A DNA stretch of 48,508 nucleotides from CAYJIX01 sp964370375. GTDB taxonomy: Bacteria; Desulfobacterota; Desulfovibrionia; Desulfovibrionales; Desulfovibrionaceae. The translations under genes and the position numbers were made by a program. Positions 33,232-41,849 of the stretch are shown one piece after another. The stretch is taken from assembly GCA_964370375.1 (NCBI GenBank), contig CAYJIX010000010.1, positions 1-48,508 of the forward strand. Reading direction: 5' to 3'. The notes under the pieces were generated by a model, which worked only from the letters and a program-made list of their open reading frames with translations, made no database searches and was not told the origin of the DNA. Numbering within the stretch: position 1 is the first letter of the stretch; each line of letters starts with the position of its first letter.

Positions 33232-33645
33232 ATGAAAAAAAAATCAGGGGCCTCTGTATATATTGCAGCGCTCATTCTTATGCTTGGCGGTGTGGGCTTT
33301 CTTGTGTATTCAGGATTTGAGCAGGGGAGCGTTTATTTTCTTACTGTTTCCGAGGCTTTGGCAGCACCTAGCGAAAATTTACGCACAGCTCGCCTTTTTG
33401 GCACCGTGGGTAAGGATGGTTTGGATAACGACACAGCCAAGCAAACAATCCGCTTTCAGCTTGAAGATAAAGACAACCCCACACACAGCCTTTGGGTGAA
33501 CTATAACGGCGTTGTGCCTGACACCTTTGAAATAGGCGCGGAAGTCATTGTCGAAGGCGGCATTGATAACAACAACACCTTCAATGCCAAAAGTTTAGTC
33601 ACCAAATGCCCCTCTAAATACCAAAAGGAAAACCGCGAAGGCTAA
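33232..33645 (+). CDS. ccmE: Cytochrome c maturation heme chaperone CcmE, CxxxY type
   Basis: CcmE carries heme in the periplasm from CcmC to the cytochrome lyase CcmF. The 137-residue protein has an N-terminal membrane anchor (about 8-28) and an OB-fold domain with RLFGTVGKDG and EIGAEVIVEGGID. In E. coli the heme binds covalently to His130 in an HxxxY motif. Here the motif is C126-P-S-K-Y130, the CxxxY variant known from some Desulfovibrio and archaea. It is the first gene of the ccm cluster; ccmF follows after 207 bases. Regulation is not evident. Confidence 0.93.
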   Translation: MKKKSGASVYIAALILMLGGVGFLVYSGFEQGSVYFLTVSEALAAPSENLRTARLFGTVGKDGLDNDTAKQTIRFQLEDKDNPTHSLWVNYNGVVPDTFEIGAEVIVEGGIDNNNTFNAKSLVTKCPSKYQKENREG

Positions 33646-33852
33646 GCCTTTAAAGGCCATAGCGTCCGCGTTTATACATTCTGACAAAATGTCTTTTTGA
33701 TACCAACATGCAAAGATTTTCATGAACAATACCCCCTTGCCAAACACGCATTTTTCCCTTCAATCTTTTGCCTCAAAGGCCTTGATCAAAAGCCTGCTCG
33801 TGGTTTTGTAAGGCCTTTTCTTCATCCCAAAATTGTATCCTTTGGAGACGTG

Positions 33853-35802
33853 ATGTACAGTATTGCTTTTATCTGCCTTGTTATGTCCATGCTGCTGTCG
33901 TTTATCGGTGGTTTTTGGGCCTGTATACACCTGTGGGGAAAAGGACGCGCCCAAAACACCCTCTCTATGCAAAGCCTTGAACGAGTGGAATACGCATCTA
34001 GCCTTGTGACTGTATGTCTTCTTCTTGCTTCTGCCATTTTGGTTTATGCGCTGGTAAGCTATGATTTTTCCTTAGTGTATGTAGCCAGCTACACTGACCG
34101 CATCTTGCCTGTATTTTACCGCATCACAGCCTTTTGGGGCGGGCAAGCAGGTTCGCTCCTGTTTTGGGCCTTGTCGGTGGCTGTTTGCGGATCGATTTTT
34201 CAATTCACCGCTCATTACAAAGATCTCTCCATTGCAACCCGTTTATGGTACAATGCCTTTTACCTTGCCATCATGGGCTTTTTTGGCCTGCTGTTGATCA
34301 CCTGGAACAACCCTTTTTTACTGTACAGTGTTGCCCCTGCCGACGGGAACGGCCTGAACCCCTTGCTGCAACATCCCGGCATGATTTTTCATCCGCCGCT
34401 TCTTTTTTTGGGCTATGGCGGTTTTGTGGTGCCTGGATGTTTGGCCTTAGCCCAAAGTTTGAGCAAACAACACGCGGAAAAATCTTGGACCCAAGTGGCC
34501 CGTCCTTTTACGCTAAGCGCGTGGGGATTTTTGACTGCCGGGATCATTCTTGGCGCGTGGTGGGCCTATATGGAGCTTGGCTGGGGCGGTTATTGGGCTT
34601 GGGATCCTGTGGAAAACGCTTCGCTCATCCCTTGGCTTCTTGCCACTGCAGCTTTGCATACCATTGTATTGCAAGAAAGGCGCAATAAGCTTTACGCCAC
34701 CAACGTGTTTTTAATGGCTTTGACCACCATTTCAGCCTTTTTTGCCACCTATTTGGTGCGCAGCGGCGTTATTCAATCTGTCCATGCCTTTGGCAGTGGC
34801 GGTGTTGGTAACCCTTTGCTCCTTTTCATTTTTGGCTCAACCGTCATGGCGTTCTGGATTGCCTGCAAAGCTCGTCGAAAAGAGGCTGCTCCCCTTGATG
34901 CTCTCACAAGTCGTGAAGGCGCCCTTGTGGTGACGGCTTGGCTTTTACTTGTGCTTGCAGTCATCATCCTTGTGGCAACCCTATGGCCTGTGCTTGGCAC
35001 GTTTTGGCAAAATCTGTTTACAAGCGGAACCGCAGCCAATGCAGCCACGCCCATGGGACTGACAGCTGATTTTTATAATCGAGCGTGCTTGCCGCTTTTT
35101 GCCCTTATGGCGGCGCTTTTGGCTTTATGCCCTTGGCTTGGCTGGGATGGAGAAATCCGCCAAAAAATGTATCTTGCCATGGTTGTCTTTATCCTTATAA
35201 GCATTGCCGCGGCCTTATGGATAATGGGCTATCGCGTGCCTGTGGCAGTTTTTGCTGCAGGAGCGGGTCTGGCTGCCGGTGTGAGCGCGCTCCTTAACAT
35301 GACAGCGCCAAAACGCGCCTTTCGCGCGCGTGCTGCCTGGGGTGTGCACCTTGGGCTGGCCCTTATCGTTATTGGCGTGGCCTTTTCAGGGCCCTTTAAG
35401 CTGGAAATAAACGCGCTCATGCAAAAAGGGGATCGCACGCAAGTTGGTGAATTTACCGTACATTTAGCAAACATTTATACCGGTAAAGCTCCGGGGTACA
35501 CCTTCCTTGAAGCTGAACTTGAGGTGTATAAAGAGAACCAACTTGTTGGCATTGTGGCACCGCAGCGGCGTATCCACCAAAAATGGGAGCAAATGCAATT
35601 TGCCGAGGCCGCAAACCTTCCCTCCCTTGGCAATGAATTTTATGCTTCGCTCTTGTCCATTGACGAGCAAAACCGTGTGCGCGTAAGCCTTAGTTCTACC
35701 CCCTTGGTAAACTGGCTTTGGATTGGGGGCATACTTATGAGCCTATTGCCGTTTTGCATGTTGCGCCGTCAACGCGCCTCTAAAGCGAACGCAAAAGGAT
35801 AA
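33853..35802 (+). CDS. ccmF: Cytochrome c heme lyase subunit CcmF
   Basis: CcmF receives heme from CcmE and joins it to apocytochrome c in the periplasm. The 649-residue protein has the expected length and many membrane segments. The tryptophan-rich WWD motif is visible as GWGGYWAWDPVENASLIPW near residue 245. Conserved His residues lie in QHPGMIFHPP and near ERRNKLYATN. The C-terminal part has a periplasmic domain (about 520-620) before the last segment. ATG 33853 has GGAG five bases upstream; the longer frame from 33697 lacks a site. Expected position in an operon with ccmA six bases later. Confidence 0.94.
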   Translation: MYSIAFICLVMSMLLSFIGGFWACIHLWGKGRAQNTLSMQSLERVEYASSLVTVCLLLASAILVYALVSYDFSLVYVASYTDRILPVFYRITAFWGGQAGSLLFWALSVAVCGSIFQFTAHYKDLSIATRLWYNAFYLAIMGFFGLLLITWNNPFLLYSVAPADGNGLNPLLQHPGMIFHPPLLFLGYGGFVVPGCLALAQSLSKQHAEKSWTQVARPFTLSAWGFLTAGIILGAWWAYMELGWGGYWAWDPVENASLIPWLLATAALHTIVLQERRNKLYATNVFLMALTTISAFFATYLVRSGVIQSVHAFGSGGVGNPLLLFIFGSTVMAFWIACKARRKEAAPLDALTSREGALVVTAWLLLVLAVIILVATLWPVLGTFWQNLFTSGTAANAATPMGLTADFYNRACLPLFALMAALLALCPWLGWDGEIRQKMYLAMVVFILISIAAALWIMGYRVPVAVFAAGAGLAAGVSALLNMTAPKRAFRARAAWGVHLGLALIVIGVAFSGPFKLEINALMQKGDRTQVGEFTVHLANIYTGKAPGYTFLEAELEVYKENQLVGIVAPQRRIHQKWEQMQFAEAANLPSLGNEFYASLLSIDEQNRVRVSLSSTPLVNWLWIGGILMSLLPFCMLRRQRASKANAKG

Positions 35803-35808
35803 CCGGCA

Positions 35809-36462
35809 GTGGAAGCCATCACCCTTTCTCATGTATCCAAACGCTTTGGGCACCGCCTTGTGCTTAGGCAAGTTTCGCTACGTGTGCATGGGGGCGATGT
35901 GCTGTTGCTGACAGGGGCAAACGGGGCCGGAAAATCCACATTATTGCGCCTTATGGCAGGGCTTGATACGCCTGACGACGGTGTCATCGAAAGGGCCTGC
36001 CAGCCCCATGAAGTGGGGTACCTTGGCCATGAAACCTGGCTGTATCAAGGATTGTCGGCCTTAGAAAACCTTGTATTTTGGCGCGACATGTATGAAATTG
36101 ACGCGCATGCTGACGCCATTCTTGCCATGTTGGCCCATGTGGGTTTAACGCGCTTTGTCCATGACAGGGTCAGCACCTTTTCACGCGGCATGGCACAACG
36201 CTTAAACCTTGCACGGGTGCTTTTGCAAAAACCACGTCTTTGGTTATTGGATGAACCAAGCACCGGCCTTGATGTTGATGCCACGGCCCTTTTACACGCA
36301 TCTATTGGAGAGGCCCGCGAGCAAGGCGCAGCCATTGTATGGATCAGTCATGATCAAACTCGCCTGCCCCATGTGACAAACGTGCTGCACCTTGACAAAG
36401 GCCGCCTTGTACAAAATACTGCGCTGACAACACTTCATACAGAGGCAGCATGTTCCGAATAA
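35809..36462 (+). CDS. ccmA: Heme exporter ATPase CcmA
   Basis: CcmA is the cytoplasmic ATPase of the CcmABCD complex, which releases holo-CcmE. The 217-residue ABC protein has Walker A GANGAGKST near residue 40, signature FSRGMAQRLNLARVL, Walker B LWLLDEPSTGLD and a switch His in VWISHD. The start is GTG 35809, with AAAAGGA upstream. It overlaps ccmB by 13 bases. Confidence 0.94.
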   Translation: MEAITLSHVSKRFGHRLVLRQVSLRVHGGDVLLLTGANGAGKSTLLRLMAGLDTPDDGVIERACQPHEVGYLGHETWLYQGLSALENLVFWRDMYEIDAHADAILAMLAHVGLTRFVHDRVSTFSRGMAQRLNLARVLLQKPRLWLLDEPSTGLDVDATALLHASIGEAREQGAAIVWISHDQTRLPHVTNVLHLDKGRLVQNTALTTLHTEAACSE

Positions 36463-37124
36463 GCTTACGTATTGCCGCCAAAGACATCCGCTTGGTGCTT
36501 ATCCGTGGCGGCGGCCTTATCCAAGCCCTGATGCTTGGGCTTTTACTCATCGTGCTTTTTAGTGTGGCAAGGCGCGGCAATGAAGTGTTGCAGCCGCAAT
36601 TGGCAGCCACTATTTTTTGGATAGCTTCAAGTTTTTGCCAGATCTTGCTTGCCAACATGTTGTTTAGCCTTGAAGAAACCTGCCAAACGCGGGCAGGACT
36701 TCTCCTTATGCCAGCCAAAGTGCAGGCAGTCTGGCTAGGCAAGGCTTTAGCTGCCTTTGTGGCCTTGATCGTTGCCCAAGTTTTGCTTGGCATGGCTATG
36801 ATTGTTTTTTTAGATCAAAGCTTTAGCGTAACCTGGCCTGAAGCGATTATGATTTTACTGCTTGTGGATGTGGGCATGGTACTTGTGGGAGCGTTATTGG
36901 GCGCATTGGCGCAGGGACAATCTGCGCGCGAATCGCTCCTTGCCATTGTGCTGTTTCCGCTGCTTGTGCCCATTTTATTGGCAGGGATTCACACAACAGC
37001 AAGCGCCCTTGGCCTTGAAAGTCCTGACGAATTTAGCATGTGGCTGGGCCTTGTTTTGGCCTTTGACGCTTTTTTTGCCGGAGCAGGTTTGCTGCTCTTT
37101 CCCTTTGTGTTTGGAGATGCGTAA
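36450..37124 (+). CDS. ccmB: Heme exporter membrane subunit CcmB
   Basis: CcmB is the membrane partner of CcmA. The 224-residue protein has about six hydrophobic segments, begins FRISLRIAAKDIRLVLIRGG as in the family, and contains the conserved stretch ETCQTRAGLLLMPAK near residue 75 and GALAQGQSARESLLAIVLFPLLVPILLAG near 150. It overlaps ccmA at its start and ccmC at its stop (TAATG), so translation is coupled. Confidence 0.93.
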   Translation: MFRISLRIAAKDIRLVLIRGGGLIQALMLGLLLIVLFSVARRGNEVLQPQLAATIFWIASSFCQILLANMLFSLEETCQTRAGLLLMPAKVQAVWLGKALAAFVALIVAQVLLGMAMIVFLDQSFSVTWPEAIMILLLVDVGMVLVGALLGALAQGQSARESLLAIVLFPLLVPILLAGIHTTASALGLESPDEFSMWLGLVLAFDAFFAGAGLLLFPFVFGDA

Positions 37125-37819
37125 TGCAACAACCTTTTTTATATAAACGCCTTGCCCTTGTGGCTGCCGTTGGCGGTGTGCTTATGGCCTTTTGCCAGTA
37201 TCTGATTTTCATTTACGCACAGGCAAGCCTTGGCCTTAGCCAAAAGATTTTTTATACGCACTTGCCCATGGCTTGGTGGTCATTTGTCAGCTTTTTTGTG
37301 GTGCTTGTGGCGGGCATTGCCTACCTAAAAACCCGCGCGCCGCGCTGGAACACCCTTGCCCATGCTGCCACAGAGTTTGGCCTTGTGCTCAATACCCTTG
37401 CCATTGTTACAGGCTCCATTTGGGCTAGGCACGCTTGGGGCGTTTGGTGGACGTGGGATCCAAAGCTCACAACAGCGCTTGTGTTGTGGTTTTTGTACGC
37501 GGCTTGCCTTATTGTGCGCCATTTGGACATGCCTGTGGCAAGGCGTAACGTTTTGGCAAATGTCCTTGGTATTGTTGCTTTTTTGGATGTACCGCTTGTT
37601 TTTATTGCCGCCAGAATCTGGCGAGCTGTGCATCCTTTTGGAGCTTTTGAACGCGAAAGCTGGCTTACAAGCGAAATGCAAATCACAGCCATGGCCGCAG
37701 TGTTGTTTTTTGGCTGTATTTGGCTGGCACTTTTAGCTATTCGTGTGCGTCAGCTTGATCAGCTTGAAAAAATAGACAGTCTTTCTTTTTCCTTAAACCA
37801 TACTATATCGAGGCTTTAA
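37124..37819 (+). CDS. ccmC: Heme-handling protein CcmC
   Basis: CcmC binds heme in the periplasmic face of the membrane and loads it on CcmE. The 231-residue protein has six membrane segments and the WWD motif HAWGVWWTWDPKLTTALVLW near residue 105. The two heme-ligand His positions are visible in FYTHLPMAWW and in RAVHPFG. It starts at ATG 37124 overlapping the ccmB stop. The C-terminus (about 195-231) is cytoplasmic and basic. Confidence 0.94.
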   Translation: MQQPFLYKRLALVAAVGGVLMAFCQYLIFIYAQASLGLSQKIFYTHLPMAWWSFVSFFVVLVAGIAYLKTRAPRWNTLAHAATEFGLVLNTLAIVTGSIWARHAWGVWWTWDPKLTTALVLWFLYAACLIVRHLDMPVARRNVLANVLGIVAFLDVPLVFIAARIWRAVHPFGAFERESWLTSEMQITAMAAVLFFGCIWLALLAIRVRQLDQLEKIDSLSFSLNHTISRL

Positions 37820-37821
37820 TC

Positions 37822-37971
37822 ATGTCTGCCCTATCTTGGCTTATGCTGGCTAACGTTGTTTTTTGGATTGGCCTTGCCGGCTATGTTGTTGTACTTGCCA
37901 ACGCTCAAAACCGCATCAATCAACGCCTGCAACAACTTGAGCTTGACCAAAGGGAGTGTTCCCATGACTAA
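37822..37971 (+). CDS. ccmD: Small heme exporter subunit CcmD-like
   Basis: A 49-residue frame starts two bases after the ccmC stop. It has one membrane segment (about 9-27, ANVVFWIGLAGYVVVLANA) and a charged C-terminal helix (RINQRLQQLELDQREC). CcmD proteins are small single-span subunits that help holo-CcmE release, and position and size agree. The next gene starts inside its end (ATG 37964), so it is translated in the same operon. Confidence 0.8.
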   Translation: MSALSWLMLANVVFWIGLAGYVVVLANAQNRINQRLQQLELDQRECSHD

Positions 37972-38554
37972 GCCCGTGAACGCATCCACGCCCCATACAC
38001 CGCACCGCTCCATCCTTGCCCTGCTTGTCCTAGGGTTTTTGATCATGCTTTGGGGAGCGGTTGATTATTTTAGTTTGCACCCTTCCCTTATACGCAACCC
38101 TCCGCAAACAGCCCAACAAGTCCCGCAAGCGGCTGAAAACGATAACGTTGCCAAGCTCATGCAAATATTGCAAGAAAACCCTAACGACGTTGAAACCTTG
38201 CTCAACTTAGCACAGCACTTCACGCACCTTGAAGAATGGGAAAAGGCCGAAAATTTCACCTTGCGCGCTCAAATGGCTGAACCAAATAACGCCACCGTCT
38301 TGCATGTCCTTGGCCTTGTGCAACACAACCAAGGACGCAACCAAGAAGCTGCAGAGTCCTTGGAAAAATCCCTCAACGCTAAGGAAAACCCCATGGTTCG
38401 CTACAGCCTTGCCATTTTGCACGGCTATTTTTTGAACAACAGTGCTGTAGCCATAGAGCATTTTAAGAGCGTTCAAAGCGATCCCAGCGCCTCTGAAGAA
38501 TTGAAAGAAAACGCCACATTAGAACAAGAAAAACTTGCAAAAGCCGCCCAGTAG
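37964..38554 (+). CDS. TPR membrane protein, CcmI/NrfG-like
   Basis: The 196-residue product has one N-terminal membrane helix (about 18-36) and TPR units in the periplasmic part: DVETLLNLAQHFTHLEEWEKAENF, ATVLHVLGLVQHNQGRNQEAAESL and MVRYSLAILHGYFLNNSAVAIEHF. CcmI and NrfG use such repeats to bind apocytochrome C-termini. AGGGAG precedes ATG 37964, which overlaps ccmD. It is the last gene of the ccm cluster and likely delivers apocytochromes. No ccmG or ccmH is present next to it. Confidence 0.8.
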   Translation: MTKPVNASTPHTPHRSILALLVLGFLIMLWGAVDYFSLHPSLIRNPPQTAQQVPQAAENDNVAKLMQILQENPNDVETLLNLAQHFTHLEEWEKAENFTLRAQMAEPNNATVLHVLGLVQHNQGRNQEAAESLEKSLNAKENPMVRYSLAILHGYFLNNSAVAIEHFKSVQSDPSASEELKENATLEQEKLAKAAQ

Positions 38555-38720
38555 GGACGGCTGCGCAAGCCCAACACGCGTACAGGCCCCTGCCCTATCG
38601 GGGTGTGGGGTGGTGCGTGCAAATTGTCCACGCCCTGCTTTGTACATATGTTCTACAAGCAACGAAGCTTAGCGCGTTTCGTACTTTTGCAAGGCCAAGC
38701 AATCGGTTTTCGCGAACAGT

Positions 38721-38880
38721 AAAAATCCTAAAAAAGCATGGACTGCCCCATCCTCACTGCGTTCGTCCTCGAAGTGACCATGTGCTGGCAACACCTTTGT
38801 ATACTATGCAAAGTCCGGCTCGAAAAATGTCCATTGCGAGGAGCGACAGCGACGTGACAATCCATGCCTTTAAAAATCCC
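38721..38880. repeat. Second MITE-like palindromic element
   Basis: The ends are inverted repeats: AAAAATCCTAAAAAAGCATG at the left and, reversed, GGGATTTTTAAAGGCATGG at the right. The inner part carries CATTGCGAGGAGCGACAGCG, a motif I recall from dispersed palindromic repeats in many bacterial genomes, and a diverged inverse (CACTGCGTTCGTCCTCGAAG). It is unrelated to the family at 3641 and 5433. Confidence 0.65.
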
Positions 38881-38968
38881 AATTGCGTTGTTTTGCTTTC
38901 AAAAATTTCAATTCAAATTGATAACATCCTCCCCTTTGGGACGTTGTGCCGCCTTGCCGTCAACACGC

Positions 38969-39008
38969 AAAAAATCCTGTATTGTATTTGTTCAATACAG
39001 GATTTTTT
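38969..39008. terminator. Strong bidirectional terminator
   Basis: AAAAAATCCTGTATTG (38969-38984) pairs perfectly with CAATACAGGATTTTTT (38993-39008) around an eight-base loop. It ends the ccm operon and also the convergent small gene at 39076. Confidence 0.94.
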
Positions 39009-39075
39009 TTACAAAACAGATACAGTATTTGTAAAACGCTAAACAAGAGGCACTATGCCATTTTTTACACACCCA

Positions 39076-39297
39076 TCACGCGTTTTCAGTAAGGTGGCGA
39101 TTCCATAGGCGAATGGCCGCAGCTTCGCTCACTGACCAGCGCGCAGGGGCTTGCCCACACGAGCAGCGCACGCGCCACACTTCTGCCTTTCGTCCTTCCG
39201 GAAGCATGGATTCAAGGTTTTGTTCATTCCCACCACATGCAAGACAAGACTGAATCTCCGGAAGTTTCTTTACATTTATTGAATCATTTGTTGTCAT
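39076..39297 (-). CDS. Lar-like small zinc-ribbon protein
   Basis: The 73-residue protein has the layout of restriction-alleviation (Lar) family zinc ribbons: a CLACGGNE knuckle, an aromatic strand (EVWRVRCSCGQ), then the helix SVSEAAAIRLWNRHL, where AIRLWNR is the usual Lar ending. Four Cys (CxxC and CxC) could bind zinc. Phage and Rac-prophage Lar proteins modulate type I restriction; this copy stands alone with no phage genes, so its role is open. ATG 39297 has AAGGA close upstream; TTG 39324 is a possible earlier start. Confidence 0.7.
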   Translation of the reverse strand: MTTNDSINVKKLPEIQSCLACGGNEQNLESMLPEGRKAEVWRVRCSCGQAPARWSVSEAAAIRLWNRHLTENA

Positions 39298-39615
39298 AAT
39301 CCTTCCATGCCTTGTCGTTGACAAGCCGTTAAATTCATCACCACAGGCTGTTGTGGTAGGTGTTTTTGCCTTGTTTACACGCGCTTTTTGTACAAGCCCT
39401 AAACATGCTACAAAGTATGTAAAGGTAGGCTCGTTAAGGTTGCAACATGCATGGACGTAGTCCCCACATTTTTTGACCTACAGCAAAGCCCGTCTTTGTA
39501 TACAGGTGCATGCCTTTACCATCTTAAAACTATTCCACAAAGTAACCAAGAATCGTTTCAATCTGTGTAGAGCACAAACGCAGTACACCGTTATTGCACA
39601 ATGCCAAGATGGCGT
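39298..39615. other. Intergenic region without recognised gene
   Basis: Spacer between the Lar-like gene and the lysC stop. No structure worth naming is seen. Confidence 0.45.
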
Positions 39616-40830
39616 TTAGCCACCAAGGTTAAAAGTTTCGTGCAGGATACGCACGGCAAGTTCGGTATATTTTTCTTCGACCAAGCAAGAAATTTTAATT
39701 TCTGAGGTGCTGATCATCAAAATATTGATATTTTCCGCAGCAAGGGCAGAGAAGGTTTTTGAAGCAACCCCTGTGTGGTTACGCATGCCAACGCCAATGA
39801 CAGACACTTTGGCAAGGTTATCGGCAGACTCAATGCCTTTGCCGCCCACATCGGCCACGACTTTTTCCATAAGCTCAAGGGCTTTGGGCAAGTCTTTACG
39901 CGGTACGGTAAAGGTCATGTCTGTTACGTTATTGTGGCTTGCGGTTTGGATGATCATATCAACCACAATGCCGCCGGCAGCCAAGGGTTCAAAAATACTT
40001 GCCGAAACACCCGGCTGGTCAGGGGTGCCCACAAGGGTAATACGGGCTTGATCTTTATCGTAGGCAATACCGGAAACAAGCAAGGCTTCCATAGAAGGGT
40101 CCTCCTGAGTGACTAGGGTACCTGGGTTATCGTTAAACGTTGAACGTACATGTACGGGAACATTATATTTTTTGGCAAATTCCACAGAGCGGATTTGTAA
40201 AACCTTCGCGCCCATGGAGGCCATTTCAAGCATTTCGTCGTAGGTGACATGGTCAAGCTTGCGCGCAGCAGAACAAAGGTTCGGATCTGTTGTGTACACG
40301 CCATCCACGTCAGTATAAATTTCACATTCGCAACTATCAAGGGCTGCTGCAATGGCCACGGCAGAAGTGTCAGAACCACCACGTCCAAGAGTGGTGATTT
40401 GCCCATCTTCCGTCACGCCTTGAAAGCCAGCAACCACAAGAACGTCATTGGTTTCAAGCATTTTGCGTACATTTGTGCCGTCGATGGATTCAATACGAGC
40501 ACGCCCAAAATCGTTATCGGTACGAATGGGGATTTGCCATCCAAGTACAGAACGCGCCTTTATACCATGGTCTTGCAAAAGTAACGAGAACAAGACAACA
40601 GAGCCCTGCTCGCCTGTAGAAAGCATGCTGTCCACTTCAGCCAAGTCGGGTGTTTTTGACCATTGCGAAGTAAGGTTAAGTATTTTATTGGTTTTTCCAG
40701 CCTTTGCCGAAAGAACAACAATAACTTTATAGCCTTTTTTTAGTGCCGCAGACACCTTGCCACGCACCATGTTCAGTCGATCGATATCAGCAACCGACGT
40801 TCCGCCAAATTTTTGTACAAGTATGCGCAT
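39616..40830 (-). CDS. lysC: Aspartate kinase
   Basis: Aspartate kinase phosphorylates aspartate, the first step to lysine, threonine and methionine. The 404-residue protein has the N-terminal KFGGTSVAD motif, the TLGRGGSDTSAVAIAAAL block near residue 165, the kinase-end TDVDGVYTTDPN near 195, and two ACT domains in the last 140 residues (ITLVGTPDQPGVSASIF and VSVIGVGMRNHTGVASKTF), which normally bind lysine or threonine as inhibitors. AAGGA lies upstream of the ATG. It follows tsaE by 121 bases in the same direction. Confidence 0.95.
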   Translation of the reverse strand: MRILVQKFGGTSVADIDRLNMVRGKVSAALKKGYKVIVVLSAKAGKTNKILNLTSQWSKTPDLAEVDSMLSTGEQGSVVLFSLLLQDHGIKARSVLGWQIPIRTDNDFGRARIESIDGTNVRKMLETNDVLVVAGFQGVTEDGQITTLGRGGSDTSAVAIAAALDSCECEIYTDVDGVYTTDPNLCSAARKLDHVTYDEMLEMASMGAKVLQIRSVEFAKKYNVPVHVRSTFNDNPGTLVTQEDPSMEALLVSGIAYDKDQARITLVGTPDQPGVSASIFEPLAAGGIVVDMIIQTASHNNVTDMTFTVPRKDLPKALELMEKVVADVGGKGIESADNLAKVSVIGVGMRNHTGVASKTFSALAAENINILMISTSEIKISCLVEEKYTELAVRILHETFNLGG

Positions 40831-40951
40831 AAACTCGTTCCTTTTTTACTGCCTTATCTGATTTCAACACGCCACAGCCCTTACATACTTGAACCAGATA
40901 ACCTGCTTGCGTATTGAGGTTTCGTGCTTTGGCAGGCACGGGCCGTTTTTG

Positions 40952-41509
40952 TTAGGTTGAGGGGTCATCGCCTCTTTGTTCGCATGCATCAGTACGGCCT
41001 TCATCGCTAAAGGCAGAGGGCCATTCTTTTATAAGGGCCTCTACAATTTGGGCAGAAACTGCACCGGATGCATGTACCCTTATTGACCTTTCATTATGGC
41101 ACGATTCTAAATAAATGTCCAGCCTGTCAGAAGGGCATCCTGCGGCAACAGGGTCTGGCCCCAAACGCTCGGCCCATTCAATAATAATCCACGCTCCTCT
41201 TTCAAGGGCGTCTTCGGCTTCTTCGGGTAAAAAGCTTACGGTATTTCTGTACAAATCACAGTGCACAAGTTCAGGGCTTGTGGGGTACATGTTGCACAAA
41301 GTAAAACTTGGGCTTGAAACCTCGGCACAGTCTGCACCGGGCAGCGCAGAAACAAGGCCACGGGTGAGTGTGGTTTTTCCGCTCCCCATCTCCCCATACA
41401 AAAGCACGCAAAGAAGCTCCTTGCTATGCAACCAAGCATGACCAAGGGCTTGACCCAACTCCATGGTGTCATTGTGATTTTTTGCACGAAAGACATGTTC
41501 TACGACCAT
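40952..41509 (-). CDS. tsaE: tRNA threonylcarbamoyladenosine biosynthesis ATPase TsaE
   Basis: TsaE is the ATPase partner of TsaB and TsaD in making t6A37 on ANN-decoding tRNAs. The 185-residue protein has the P-loop YGEMGSGKTTLTRGL near residue 35, SSPSFTLCNMY near 65, LVHCDLYR (Walker B-like) near 80 and IIIEWAERLG near 105. The C-terminus is about 30 residues longer than in E. coli. ATG 41509 has AAGGAG five bases upstream; the frame extends to 41536 without a better site. lysC lies downstream in the same direction. Confidence 0.92.
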   Translation of the reverse strand: MVVEHVFRAKNHNDTMELGQALGHAWLHSKELLCVLLYGEMGSGKTTLTRGLVSALPGADCAEVSSPSFTLCNMYPTSPELVHCDLYRNTVSFLPEEAEDALERGAWIIIEWAERLGPDPVAAGCPSDRLDIYLESCHNERSIRVHASGAVSAQIVEALIKEWPSAFSDEGRTDACEQRGDDPST

Positions 41510-41849
41510 ACGCACTCCTTGCAGGCAAGAAAACATAGCGTTTTTTGCTTTTTAGCACAAGTCAACACCACAAACCATCAATGCCACACGAGCGGGCATT
41601 GAGCTAAAAACCAAGATATAGCCTAAACTGCGCGCAAAAGCATAGTCGACACGGGCCGTTTAAATACAAAGCTTGTGCAAAAGCGCTCCATGTCGTATTC
41701 TTGCCTTATCTATAAATTCAACACCTTATACCTTGCATTTTTTCTTGCTTTTTGCTAATGTACAGTTGCTACCTTAGAAAAGGTTTCTAGCAATTCACAC
41801 ATACAAGCTGTGTCAACGCTCTGCCTACCACAACCTACAGAGGAACGTC
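41510..41849. other. Divergent intergenic region tsaE / 575-residue gene
   Basis: TCAATGCC (41578-41585) and GGCATTGA (41595-41602) form a perfect eight-base stem around a nine-base loop. No gene is seen. Confidence 0.5.
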
